This document shows, one piece after another, positions 41,301 to 55,900 of a DNA stretch of 64,000 nt. Position numbers and translations under genes: made by a program. The DNA comes from Phyto melanocephala (lineage: Eukaryota; Arthropoda; Insecta; Diptera; Rhinophoridae). The stretch's first letter is position 1. Each line of letters opens with the position of its first letter. The DNA lies in contig OW799234.1 in assembly GCA_941918925.1 (NCBI GenBank), positions 44,980,412 to 45,044,411 of the forward strand, read 5' to 3'. The notes beneath the pieces are model-generated. The model saw only the letters and a program-made list of their open reading frames with translations. It did not search any database and was not told the DNA's origin.

Positions 41301-43927
41301 TGGTAGCAACTTTAAATGCCCGTCACTTCTCAAATACGAAAAAGAAGTACGCATTATTTGAAAAAAAAAACGAGGTACCAGGAACGCTCGATAACACATT
41401 GCGTCTGCATTTCTTAAGACAGTAATATATAATATAGTTTTATATACTTATATCATTTTTTGTTTGTTTAATTATTAATGAAAATTGCACAATAAGATCT
41501 TTCAACTACACCGTATTCGAATATTTGTTCATATAAAAATTATAGGGTAAACAGGTACCCCTGTTATGTGTTTGCGTAGGTCTCATATATGAAACCACTG
41601 AACTGAATTTCGTAAATGGAAATAAAAACACTATTAATACCTAGATTCAAAGTTTCTAATAGCATTAGCTGTGTAATTACAAACGTTCAAAGTCGTTAGG
41701 GTTAAACAAAAATCGTATTCGGTATTTATTTCTTCTAATTAATATAAATAGATTTATGTATATAATGCATATGGATATGTTTTAAAAGTAATAAACAACG
41801 TCAGACAGGGTTTTAATCTATTAGTTTTAAATATTCTACTGAAACTTCAATATTTAATTTAACATTGGTTCCTCTTTTTTAAGGTTAAATAATTTTATTA
41901 GTACTTTGTGCTTAAAAAGTAGAAAAAAACATGCTTTATAGATAATAAAAAAAATAATTGGAAGGAAAAAATTCAAAATTTTTCAAGGCATAAGTCATTT
42001 CTTTATCAAATACATGCTAAGATTTTAAGTTTTACATTAACTTTGTTATATTAAAAAATTTTACTTACTAGATTCTAAGGCCCAGTAGTGACTTATTTAT
42101 AATAATAATAGGAAAAAAACATTGCAAATTTCATGTTTTTACATTTTTACAGATTTAAGAAATTCACTTTACATTAATAAAATTTTTTTCATTTTTAATA
42201 TTTATTGTTAATATGTTTGAAATTGCTACCTACCTTTACACCAAATCCAATGATTTTCAGCACAGTTTCAACACTGAACATTCCTGTGAATCCCATGTTG
42301 ATATATTTCAGTGATTTCTCATACATCTCACCTTGATTATGATACTAATAGTGAAGAGGAGGTGAAAATTCGATTGCTGTTTTTTTTTTTATTAATATTT
42401 TGTATATTATATTGAAGTTATTTTATTATGATTTAGATTGAGCAAGTTTTCTTTAGTCAATTTTTATTTTTTCTATTTGGTGTTAGAAAAATTAATTTTT
42501 CGTTCCATTATTTGTTAGTGATATATGTATGTAGGAATGTAGATATACGAATGAGATAAGTATTACAAAATTCGATGTACAGACATACATATCTGTACAT
42601 TTTGCCAAATAAAAGTAACTATTTAAATTTCCTTTGTCCGTACTTGTATATTTATTCAAAAAGTGGCTCTGAATTATTTTTTTTTTATATGATATATCGA
42701 TGCCTTACTTCCTCAACCTCGTATCTTAAAAAATAAAATTTTTCAGCAGGGAAAATAAAAACGGTTCATCTTTTTAAACTTCGGTGTTTGGTTAAAAGTT
42801 TAAATGCAATTATTAAGGAATTGATTGTATGTATTTATATTAGTAGTAATAATATACTAATATTTTTTATTTAAAGCATGAAACAATCGTTTTATATGAA
42901 AAAGTCAAAACCGTATTTTTTAAGTTACGAGGTTGAGGAAGTAAGGCATCGATATGACATATTAAATAATTATTTTAGCGAGGCACTAGGTTTCACTTGA
43001 CTATGAATGCAAGCAAATTTGTACTTTCTATTGTACCCTTTTTCCTCTCTCTTAGAAACTGAGACTTCCAACCAGAAAATTTGCTCAATATAAACAGACT
43101 CTACTTAATGGTGAGAAGGTATGAATAACTTAAGATAATGAGGAGAGAGGATACACGTATAGTATGTATGAATTTTAAATGAAAAGATGTTAAAATGTAA
43201 TTCTGTATGAAAATTGGAGTGAAGTCTGTCAAGATCTATGTAGAACTTTAAATGGAAAAAAATCTAGTTTTATTTGCGGTTGTTTCTAATGAATTAAAAA
43301 AAGCTCTTAAAAAAGGTTGTTGATATTTCACTAATAATTACAAATCTTCAAAATACTTTTGTTTTTTAACGCCGAGAAAAATGTTGTGGTTCGATCATAC
43401 AATATTTTAGAAAAGTATTTGTTATTTTTCAAACCAAATATACAATTAATAATACATAAAATCAAAATTTCTTCAGATATAAATGAGTGCTGAATCGTTA
43501 AAATAAAAAAAAAAAAACAAAAAAGAAAATGCTTGCTACGCGTAGTTACTATTATTTTAATTAGTTTTAAAAGCATGATTTTCTTTTATACAATAATAAT
43601 GTATGTCGACACTTCTTAGAATTATATCAAAAACATTTGCTGGATTTTATTTTAAATATACATATACGTATGTGTTAAGATAAATCAACATTGACGATAA
43701 GTGCAAGTTAATATGATATTATAAAATATGTGTACATTTTAGTCAGAAAAATCGCATGCCAAATTTAAAATAAAAAAAAAGAAATAATAATTAAATATGT
43801 TCACCATGTTCGATAAGAAAAAAATATATCTAAACAAATTTAGCAAAACGATTTGGCTGTTGCTATTGACACACACTATCACTGAAGTTATATAAATCGA
43901 AAGAGAAACGAAAACAACTTAAACCAA

Positions 43928-43962
<35 letters not shown>

Positions 43963-46900
43963 ATTCTATAAATTAAACACAATTTAATATTTATAATATT
44001 GAAGCAGCCTTATCGCTCGTCGACCTAAATCGCAATTTGACCCTATTTTGGCGGTCTGTGACCTTTTATGAGACTTTTTGAAAGTCAGGTTATATTGCGA
44101 CTTTTCCCCCTTTCTTTGTCAGATTACTCACAAAAACAAATTTTGTTTTTAACACATTCCAAATTTCATAATTCTTAAATTTCTTTTTACAAAAAAATCG
44201 TCAAAATGACGCACAGCGACTAGTCTGGTATCGTCGTCATAATACAAAAAGCAATTAAGACAATTAAGACAAGACAAGGCAAAGCAATTGTAAAAAATGG
44301 ACAAGTATGAACTCTTTTCTAATATTAAAATTAATTTAATATTATTGTTTGAAATCAGATATCTTGTTAGCACAAAGAGAAAAGCTAAAAATGATATACA
44401 AAATAAAACTCTTGCTATGAGTTCACAGTCAAAGGAAACTAATGAGTCCGAGTCGGAAAATGGCAACAACGCTACATGTTCTTCCAAGGAACGTAATGTT
44501 AAGAGATACTTTTCCACAGAATCGAAACTGTCTTATAAATGGCTTTAGCAAGACAAAGAGACAAAGCGGCCTTTTTGCAGTACTTGTTAACATCTCTTGA
44601 ACAATCAAAAGAATCATCTTCGACGACACGAAATAACAAAAACAAAATCATAAAACCAATATGAAAGAAGCATCTAAAAATGAAAAGATGCAGATGGCTG
44701 AATTTTTGCCAAATGGAAAATGTGATTTTCGTAAAAATGTAGCGATTACAGAAATAAAATTAGTGCTACGCGCTATTAGAAAAAATCAGTTCTTTAAGTC
44801 TATGGACGGGTTACGCAAATTTAACTCTTCGATTTTTTTTTTTTTGACTCGAATACTTCTTAATGTACATACATGTGTATTAGAAAACAAGTAACAGTTC
44901 GGCCGTGCCGAATCTTATATACCCTTCACAACGTGTAGTCATGCAATAACAATTGTTTGTATTCATGTATTCACTATTCATGTCATATAAAATACGTACA
45001 AACATGTAAAAAACATAGAACATATAAAAAACCATGGTAAAATTATAAATTGAGTTTACGATGTATGTTTCTAAAAAAAATTACAAAAAAATATATTAAA
45101 AAAACAACAAAAAAAATTACAAAAAAAAGTGAAAAAAAAATGTTTAAGATTTTTTAAAAAATTTTTTAAGAAAATTTTTAAAAAAATTATAAAAAAAATA
45201 TAAATAATATATAAAATAAAAAAAAAAATTTTTGGCTCAGCTGGGACTCGATGCCACGTTTACTCTAACCAGTATATATGCATGTTGTTGTTGTAATTGT
45301 GAAAAAAACGACGTGGTCGTGGTTTTTTGCTCATATCTCAGACAGTTATCGGGCGATTGTACTGAATTTTAATAGCGATTCATTCCCGGATATTTCCAAG
45401 AGATTGATACCGTATACAGATCTGAGGAACATATAGTTGCTTCTGAAAGTTGATTTCAACCAACACACGGACAGACGGGCAGACGGACAGACGGTCAGAG
45501 CTTAATCAACTCCTCTATTCATAAGCTTTCAGAAAATATATACTTTATGGGGTCGGAAATGAAAAATGTAGATATTACAAACGGAATGACAAAGCTATAT
45601 ATACCCTTGTGCACCACAGGTGAAGGGTATAATAAAATAACAAACATTTTCTTGTTGAAGGTATCTTGCGGTCGTACAAAATGTAAGCAAATTGCGGAGT
45701 TTCTTAGAAGGGAAGGTCATCTGTTCGTAGTTTTTAAAATGAAGAATTAAGACTTTAGTCTCATTATCGACGAAACAACTTACGTTTCTGCCGATAAGTT
45801 GTTGTTTTTTATGGTTTTTTTATAAATAAAAATCATTAAACAATGGTGTGCGACTTTTATTTTCTAAAAATATTTTTTTGTGCTACTTTTTCATTTTAAA
45901 ACCGACCTTTTGTGCGACTTTTATAAAATTCCTAACGGTAACCCTGTATTGACGTATGATTTGATTATAAAATTATACTACTGATTTGAGTGTGTTCAGT
46001 AAACTATGTGCTAGTATTTTCTGCATCCATTAGTAAGCTTTAAGGGTTTATTTCATCTGAGTTCATATACATACATATGCATATGCATAGGTATAATCAC
46101 TTATTTACAACCTAGTTGTTTTCTTAATTTTTAATAATACAAACACAATTTTTTCTTCTCAATTATATGGGTATACATCAGCGTTGTCAACTCGGTGATT
46201 TTATCACCGTTTTTGGTGATTTTTAACATTTCGATAGCGGAAAAATTGTGAGTCAGTGCTTGATAATTTCTTTTTTTTAGTTGTTTTGTGCTTTTATTTT
46301 TATTTCGGTGACCCCAAACACTAAAATTCAAATTTATTAATTGAATAAAATTTTTTGTAAGTGTAAATTTATATACATACTACCAAATAATAACTTTTAG
46401 TACAATTATATTCAACTCGGCAAAAAAACTAAACTTAACCGTTAAACTTTTGTCGCTCCCATTAATGTGTTTAAATTTAAAATACGCAACTGAATGTCTT
46501 TAAATTCAGTTAATGCCTTACTTCACATTAAAAATGGGCTGAAACGGGAAAATTCCTGTTGCGAAACCTACCAAATACCTGATGAAGTAAATATTCTGAT
46601 TAATAGCAATGATGCTTATAAAGCATCACAATATGAAATTAAGACTGTGTTGTGGCCAGATTATAGTTATAATAATGAAGAAAGAATTGACTTTAACATT
46701 GATATTTGATATTATTTACACAGAGAAAAGCTTAAATCCTAATCAAATTATTAAACTGCAAGCCTATTTAAATTTTACATGATTTTTAGTTAGAATTATT
46801 TCTATTTAGTTACTCTAATATGTATAATAAAAATATTTAAATATTAAATAATAGTTGTACTTATTTGGTGAATAATTTCTTTAATATTTTGTACAACAAA

Positions 46901-49900
46901 TTCACATATGTTTATAAAACGTCGTATAAATGCATCAGGTATGGAAAAATAAATCCTGTCGTAATTTTTTCTAAATGTTGAAATAAATTTCTTACAATAC
47001 ATCACTCCTGAGATATATTGTGAATTGATAATTATTATAACAGTTCAATATTTTTGTTCTTTTTCCAATGTTGTTGTTTATTTTTATTTACATATAAATA
47101 TACATATTTATCTATGTAAATCTGTACTGACTGACTAAAGGATATTCGGTATGTTTGATTTTTGTAAATTTTGTTGTTATTTATTCTTATATTGATTTAA
47201 AAATATCTTATTTTTAAAGAAATTTATAAAAATGTATAATATTATTAAATAAATAAAAAAATATTTTACAAATTAAAAATTTAGTGCTTTTTTTGAGAAT
47301 GATGCGTTTTTTCCTGGGTTATGGTGCTTTTTGAAATTTTAAAGTTGACAACGCTGGTATAGTATACATATACTCAATAATAATAATAACAATAAAATTT
47401 GAGTGTGTTAAATACAAGCCTAACTGTGATAAAACATCACAATGTTTTTGCATCTGTCAAATGAATATTATACGGTTAAAAAAAACACTATGAAATAAAT
47501 GGCACACATTTTGGATATGCTGCCATAAGAATTTTTAATAATGGCAAAGAGTTTAGCCATATTAACAAATATCTCAAAATGTAAAAGATTTATATATATG
47601 TATGTAATATACATATAACAAAAAATCAGAAAATCTGAAATTTCCAGCTTAAAACGATGCACTACTGCTAACTCCTTAGTATTTTACTTAAATATAGCGG
47701 ATTTTAGTTACTTTTTGTTCAATTTGTAGTAGAGGCAACATGAAAATAAACAAAAATAACAACAACAACAACAACAAAATGCAACAAATAGTTTTCTTTT
47801 TTCATTCTAACACAACCTCTTTTACTCTTTCAATCTTAGATTAAGAAAAGAGAGAAAATTAAAATTGTGCCCTTATGACACTTTAAGCCTTAAGATTTTA
47901 AATTTTAGTATCTAAATTCAGCACACAAAGAGTGTTTCTCCATTATATACCATTATTAAATACATATTTTTTCTTATAGAACTTGGCATGAATGTGTTCG
48001 TTTTTGTTTTTAATAGAAAAGGAAGTTGGATAAAATACGAATTTTTACGATTCAAAATAAACACAAATTTTGCTTCTACTACTTCGGTTTAGGTTAAAAT
48101 AAAAATTGTATTGGATTTGAATAAAATGTTTGTGAATAATAATGAAATTTTCAAACCAATAATATGATGTGTGTGTATGAAAATTAAACTTAAGAGGAGT
48201 TTAGTTGGGAAGTATAATGATAAAAAGGCAAATATTTAAAAAACTGTTATGAAACATAAAAAAATGCATTTTAAAAATCCATTTTTTAATTTTTTAAAAT
48301 ATGTATGTATATGTAGTGTGTTCCTACATATGTATGTAAGTTTATTATTTAATCAATAATCACTTACCTTCATCATTAATAATAATGTATTGAACACAAT
48401 AAGCATCATTATAAAATATTCGAATGGTGATGATACGACAATACGCCACACTTTATATTTAAATGTATTGCGATTTTTGGGCATGTAACGTTCTAATGGT
48501 CGTGCTCCTATTGTAAAGTCTATACATGATTTCTGTAAAAATATTTTTATGAAATATTTTATTGACAATTGTTGAAAAAGAGAAATTTATGTATTAGTTT
48601 ATTTTTTTTTTATATAAATCATTTTGTTAATATATGTATGTATATGTTGGTAGTTACATATGGTACACATTCAAGTTTTTGTTATAAATGATAAATAAAT
48701 GTTAAATGACATTTAAAGCATACTAATGCACGTAGAATTTATTTATAATATTTGTACAGTTTATTAATATGTGTGGTGTTTAGCTAAGCAATGCGTGTTT
48801 AAAACTTTCTTAACGTCTGTTATTTATTAAGATAGTAAATAAATTAATTTTAGTTTCGAGTTAAGCTTATTATACTGATACTCGCGAATGTTGGTAGAAT
48901 GTACCACATAAATACACACATGTTATTAAAATTAATTCACTACTGAGGTAGTAGAGAATATTGAGGTAGACAAGAACGCTCGTTAAGATTCTTATAAGAC
49001 GAAAGTTTTATTAGCAACTTTCCTTTCCTGCGCTGAAAAATGTGTCACATTATATCGTATTTATACATATTTTTCCCCAAACAAAAATCATCTTCTTAAA
49101 TTAATTTTATCATAAGTCGCGGTCGTATTTCATTCAATGTCAAAAAGAATTTTTTTATAATCAACTCAAAATTTCATTAACCTTTTTTGTTCGAGCTTTA
49201 TCATACTTAAAGCACACGGACAGACAGATGGATACAGTCAGTTTGTCCTCAAATGGATTCAGCACTAAGAAAATTTATAAGTATAATATAAGTATATCTT
49301 ATTGGGTTTAAAGTGGATGTCTAAACGTATTACAAATGGTATAACAAAATTAGTTAGTTAGTCAAAACAGGCAAATCTTAAGTTTGTAAAGATGGTTTAA
49401 AACTAGTCAAATACTTGTCGAATTTTGATTTTTTTTTTTTTTTTTTTGCTAAGAAACATTGCCTTCTTTGCAATTTTAGTTTGCAAGAAACTTTGACGAC
49501 TACAGGCAAGAGTGTACTCAAATATGAGTAATTTTCTTTCTCTTAACCCGACCTTACCCCTTTTATTTATAAACACAAGATTTGAGCAAGTCTCTTGCGC
49601 AAGAGACTTGCCTAATCTGAAAGGGTTTAAACTTGTACAGACTTGATATGGTATCGTGTTATATAAAAGAGGCAAGAACGTAAAAATTTTACTAAATATC
49701 GTAACGGGGCATTGTTTGTTTTTTATTAAGTTTTATTAAATTTTAATTTATACATAAAATCGTAGTATGAACAATTTTTGTCCTTTTAAATGGGCAGAGC
49801 TGATAATTTTGGAAAAACAAACTAAGATTAAAAAAAACCGACAATACGCTTGGTTGACCACAAGGCAATTAATTATAACAGAATTGTATATAAGCAGAAA

Positions 49901-52900
49901 AAATAACATGTTATGCATCTCATCTGAAAGCTTTGAACACATTTGTTTGCTACAGTTGTTATCAGTGTCATTAAAAATAAGCTTTTAAAATGGTTACAAA
50001 AACAAACAAAACAAAAAAAGTATATAGTGTTAAAGTAGATATCTATAAAGCAGCATACAAACCTGATTTAATGAATTTTAGTTCGATAAAGCAGCAACAT
50101 TATCAAAAAACATTTTATTTTAAAAGTTTTAAAGCAAAATAAAATGTTTGTGATAAGATTTTATATGAAAAAAATTTATACACTGAGAAGTACATAAACT
50201 TTTAGAAATGTTCCGGAAAATGTTCAACATTTATACACATTGAAAACAAAGATGTAAATTCAAATAAAAAATGTACAATAAATTAAAAATATATGAATAT
50301 GATTAACATTTGAAAGGAACCGTAGAGGTCTAAAATCTTCAAGATTTGAAGAGAATGGTGCAAGTTTTTCAAGAGGAGAGACTAAAAACTAGCGACAGTA
50401 TTTCGATTGGAGACTAATAAGAGCTAAACTAAATTTTAGCTAAAATATTATTTAATAAATGATACTTAAAAATTAACATGGAAGTGTTATAATGGATTTG
50501 GAATCAGCTTATCTAATTACAATTATAGAAAAATTTCGAAATTATTATTGTAAAATTTTTTCACAATTAAATGTTAGTTAGTAAAAGCACATTATTTAAC
50601 ACCAAATGCAGAATTTTGTAAAAAAAAAATAATTGTAAATGATTAAGACAAACATTTATGGTACAACAAACACATCTAATGTTTCAAAATTTTTTGTTAA
50701 CTTTTTTTAGACAATCAAATTGTTTTTGGCAAAGCCAATTAATTTATAGACATTTAATTCAAAAATGTTTTTTTTTTTTTTTTTGGTTTTAATTGTGACA
50801 TAAAGTTCTTAATCTCACCTGATTTTTATCAATTTCACCGTCTTGTAACTCAGCTTCGCCTTGTTCTTGGAATGTAATGATAATCAAGGCCACGAATATG
50901 TTTACAAAGAAGAATGGAAATACAATAAAATATACGATATAAAATATGGACATTTCGATCCGGAAATTTTGTATTGGACCCCTATCTTCATAAGTGGCAG
51001 CCATGGAGTGTTGCAGTACTCTAAATTATTGTTTGTGAAACAAGATTTTTTTTTTGATTTGAATTTTGTTTGTTTTTTTTTTACATAAATTAAAAGTGTT
51101 TAAACATTATGTATGTATGTATGTATGTATGTATGTATGTATGTGTTTTATTTTTTTAAACAAAATTTGTTTAAATTTAGTGTCGAGTGTTATTAAAAAT
51201 TATATAAAATTAGTTGTAAAACAAGTAAACACAGGTGAGTCAAATAATTAGTAAACAAAATCGCTTACTGTGGCCATCCTTCGCCAGTTTGTACCGCAAA
51301 AAGTGTTAACATTGCCGCTGCGACATTGTCATAGTGAAAACTTCTGGGTTTCCAAATGCGTAACTCTGGTCTGGGCAGCAGTTCACCTTCTTCATATTTG
51401 AAATATGAGCCCCTTGTTTTAGTTTAAAGTTGTTGATTTATTCAGAAGTTAAAGTTGAGTTGTTTGAATTTTTTTTTTCAATTGTTATTTTTTTTATATA
51501 TAAAAATAGTGTAATAAATTATTTATAAAAAAAAATAAATAAATAAAATAATAGAAAAAACATAACATCTAAAATAATTGGTCTACCATTAGAAAAATAA
51601 AAAATAAAACATCTACGAAAGTTATTTTAAATGGTTCATGTTAAAATGGGCTTTAATGGCTGTAGATGGGGGGATGTGTGTTAAATTTTTGTTTCTGAAT
51701 AAAGCAGGTGTCTTAAATTATAGGTTATGGCTTAAAGATAGAGGTAGAAAGATGTTACACAAATAAGGCGTAAAAAAATAGCAAATGTTACAAAATCGAT
51801 ACGTAAAAAGCATATTTGTTTAACTCTTAATTTTTCAATTTTTTTTATTACTTTTTTAAATAAAAAAACTTTAAAAAGCACAAAATTATAATGTTTGTTT
51901 TTATCAATGACCATCATGAAATTAAGTGTAAACTGTTACATGTGTATTGGCGTTTTTACTGTTGGAAGTGATTTTGTTTTTATAGTCCTTTTAGCATGAT
52001 TATTTTATTAAGAGATTCTTTTCAATATTGTGAGCATTCTTTTTTACCGCTTTTTTACATTAAATAATGATTAAGTTTAAATACATTTTACAAAAAGTTT
52101 AAATGAGACAGTGTTTTTTATTTCCATGGGTAAAGATTTAAGCTTTATTGTGCATATCTAAATTTTAAACTAAATAAGTTCAAATATTGATTGATTGATT
52201 GATTGATTTTTATTTTCTGTATATCAAAAGCTTTCTGTATATCAAAAGCTTTCGTTTAGGGCATATAATGGCTTTGTATTTTGCTAAAGATTATGTATGA
52301 ACCTGCACGAAAATACAGAATCTCCAAGTTCTACAGATAATATTTGGAAGAAGTGAGGCATCAATAGAAAAACTCTCCATGATTTTTTTCAAAAAGACTA
52401 GTAAAGCAAAAAAGAAATAGTTTTAAATATTTAAAAATTTTAGCCATTTTGGGTTACCGATTGAGCAGGACGGTTAATAAAAAAAAAATTGCACCAACAC
52501 TTAAAAACAGCTGGTGCAGGCAGATACATTTTTTTCCTTAATAGTTTTCCCATATGGATGATTTTATTTGGTTTATCAAATATGAAGGCAATACTGATTT
52601 TAGCTTTTCAAAAATTTTCATGTAATTTCGTATAAAATAGTATGCTATTAAATCATGAAAAGCTACAGGTTTAAACCATGTTCCTAAATTATTACGAGTA
52701 AACATTTTAATCGAAATTCTGGCTATTATTGCAATATGATCAACAACATCAAAGTGATAACGACATATGGGTGTCTTTCATCCCTTAATCTTTTTATCGC
52801 TACAACACCATAAAGACAAATTTTAAATTTACGAAAAAAAATGTCGCATAATTATATTTAGAATGTTGTACCTGTGTAGGATTTTTGTATATTTTGTATA

Positions 52901-55900
52901 ATTAGAGCAATGGAACGTAGACGAGAAGACAACTGCGCCGAATCGTATAAGATGATAGTGCTTTGTGGAAGCCATATGCTCCCAAGAGGGGTAATGGAAA
53001 AAATAATGTTGTGATGATACAACATTTTTGAAAAGGTCGTGCTGGCACATAGATTTAGAAAAGTAGTAATTTCTGATTGAGTGCATTCAGATGTAAATTA
53101 TTCTTTGATATTTAATGAAAAAGTAAAAGTTAACTAGAAAAAACCTCTCCTTGGATACCAATACTATGGAGGTCAAAAAGCACCTGGCCGTATTTACAAC
53201 ATATGACGCATATTTTCGCCATTAATTCTAGGACGTCATCTTGGATTTATACTTTTTGATAGTAAGCTATATCAGGCTTTTCAAGCCCTTTTATTAAATA
53301 CCAATATTGGGGGAATCAAACGGGTACATTTTGAAATACCACATATGACTTATATATAAATTTATTGACTGCCATTTTGTAATAGCGGCCACCATGGGTT
53401 TTCTTTTTTTTATAGTATGTTATATAGCTGTTCAAGTTCTTTAATTTAATAAAAACATTGGCCTAAAATAAGTTGGGGCGGGGCTTCAAAATACTGACTT
53501 AACCATACACACGACTATAAGGATATTGATCAATCAACTCCCCTAGTCATAAGCTTTCAGGAAACACATACATTATGAGGTCGGAAGTTAATATTGCCGA
53601 AATTCCACACGTAATGAGAAACCTATACCTTTACACCCTCTATGAAGGTTGTAAAACATTTTATATCACTAAAGAATTTAAAATTTTTTTTTTAATTGCA
53701 TCACTCTTAGTTAAAAAAATTTATGTCCTAAAACTAATATTCGAGAAAGGTAAAACTTGTGTAACTTGGTATGCAAAATAGCTTCTTTAAGCGACCAAAA
53801 ACATATGATATAGATAACAATTTTGCAGGGCAAATACAAATATAATGTCGTGTGCTATATTAGTGCACACTTCTACATTATTGAATATTACAATAATGTA
53901 ACATAATATAACCTAATTATTACTTTTGTTAAATACATGACTAATGCAATGATGAGAATTGAGTGAAAGTAATTAATAAATAAACGTCACTCAATTCCCA
54001 AATTGAATACGTTTGTGATTGGTCAAACGTATGAGGTAATAATAAAGAAATAATTTTAAAGTAAGTGCATTTAGTAGTAAGATAGAGATAGATGTAATAT
54101 TATAATAAGTTATAATAAGTTAGAATAGCTAGAATTAATTCTCATGTTAAGTATAAAAAGGGCCGCGAGCCACTAATAAAACCAGACTTTGATTTGAGAA
54201 ACTAAACCGGCAATAACTGCCTTTGTTTTTATTATCACTGTTTCAAAAACATTTTAGCAGTTCTTTTGAACGCCTACCATTTAGCTTGAACCCTTCCAGC
54301 TGGATAAAATAAACATAAGGGCTATAGGGCACTTTAATTAAAATAATTACTCTTCCACTGCTGTCCTTCCATCACATGGCACCACATGCTACACAATCAG
54401 CCAATTTTATTACATAATAAAAGCAGCTTAAATAGAGTGATTGTATAGGGACAAAATAAAGGATAACACAGATCAACACCAAAAAAAGGGTTTAATAACC
54501 ACTTAAAAGATTTGATGCATCATGGATACCCAAGTACAGAAATAGTTAAATTTTTCATTTCTATGGATAATTTTTTTTTTTTTTTTAATTTTTGTTTTAA
54601 AATTCAAGATTTTTTTAGAGGCTGCTCCACATAATCAACAATAACTCGAAAATGGTTATTCTGATATTATTAAAATAAACTTTGAAAAACTTAGATTTAT
54701 ATAGCCTTTAATCCGTTTATGTATAGTGTTTTAATCGGCTCAGTATTTTCGGAGTTATGATACAAAGTTAAAGCAAAAATATATATTTTTTACGTAAAAA
54801 TAGCAATTTTTTTTGTTTTCAAAAAATCATGAAAAATCGAAAACGGCAAAAAATCACATTCATTTTCTGGCATAACAAAGACATTGACCTGAAAGCTATG
54901 TATGAAAAATTTCAGAATCATAGATCTAATATCGACAGTTTGATTACGTTTTAAATTTTGAATATACCGAAAAATACACTGTGAGGTATAAATTTTCGTG
55001 CATTTTGATCTATTCGAAATTTCATGGCTCTACTTTAATGCGTTTGGACACAATTGCATTTTATTCGATGTTGGAAACACATGGTTGTTTTGACCTACTC
55101 TTGCATTACGAGCTATAACTCTCTTTCTAATATTCTGATTTAGCCCATTTTCAATACCAAACAAACCTTGTGGTATAAGAAATGTTCTGGCAAAATTTGA
55201 GCCCCCTTGAATTCAGAAAAGATATACTTTATAAGGTCTTAATGCATATTTTGATGTGTTACAAACGGAATAACAAAATGAATATACCCCCACCATTTTT
55301 TTGTGTGGCGCGTATAAAAAGTCGAATAGTTTGTTCAACTATTAATACCAAAAGTTTTATAGTAAAGTTTGCAATGAATATTAGTATGCAATGTAAAAAC
55401 ATTTGTATGTATACCAGTTGCACTAAATTTACTTGATATTAATTAAGAGCTTTTTCTTCAAATTTGCATGTAAGTGACTTGGAGACACATGCTGGTATGA
55501 TTTGTAATATTTTTTTGTCGGTATGATTAGGGTTAAAAGGCAGTATAGACTATTCAACAAGTCTATAAAATCTTGTTATCATTATAGTACGTTACGTAAA
55601 AAGGGACAACAGGACGGCTGTAATTGTAAGTTGAATAAGTGCGTTAGCTCACTATTTCACTCTTTATAAAACTGGAATTTTTTGAAACTAAAAAAATTTT
55701 ATGATTTGTTTTCCATGTTTGTCCAAAAGCTTTCCCATAAACACTGTATCATTTTTTTTTTAAATTTTCTTACTTTTTGTAAAAGTTTCATTGCACACGA
55801 AGGCAAACAGTCAAAAGATCATGAAACCTTTTGTTGTTTGTTTGTAAAAAATGTTTTTTTTTTTTTTTTAATAAAAAAAACGTTTCTTGTATTATTTACA

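Larger units (their letters stand above)
44005..45946 (+). mobile_element. hAT transposon remnant, split by repeat R1 copy 4
   Basis: Ends cagccttatcgctcg and the inverse of its right end cagggttaccgttag share about 10 of 15 bases. Flanks TATTGAAG (43997-44004) and TATTGACG (45947-45954) agree at 7 of 8, the hAT target-duplication length. Without the 748-bp insert at 44885-45632 about 1.2 kb remains. It encodes parts of a BED-type hAT transposase on both sides of the insert, so it was already in place when repeat copy 4 arrived. Confidence 0.83.
42345..48367 (-). other. cac intron upstream of alternative exon A, TE-rich
   Basis: About 6 kb with a foldback element (42690-42961), an AAT microsatellite, a hAT split by a repeat copy (44005-45946), and a second hAT copy (46179-47356). 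47760-48367 shows an AAC microsatellite and no gene. Confidence 0.8.

Noticed and set aside
44149..44517. 122-codon minus-strand open frame
   Set aside because: Antisense to the hAT transposase remnant, which matches the BED family in the plus direction.
53847..54260. Full LTR retrotransposon
   Set aside because: Only one LTR-like unit is present, with no paired repeat or gag/pol sequence. Kept only as a tentative solo LTR.
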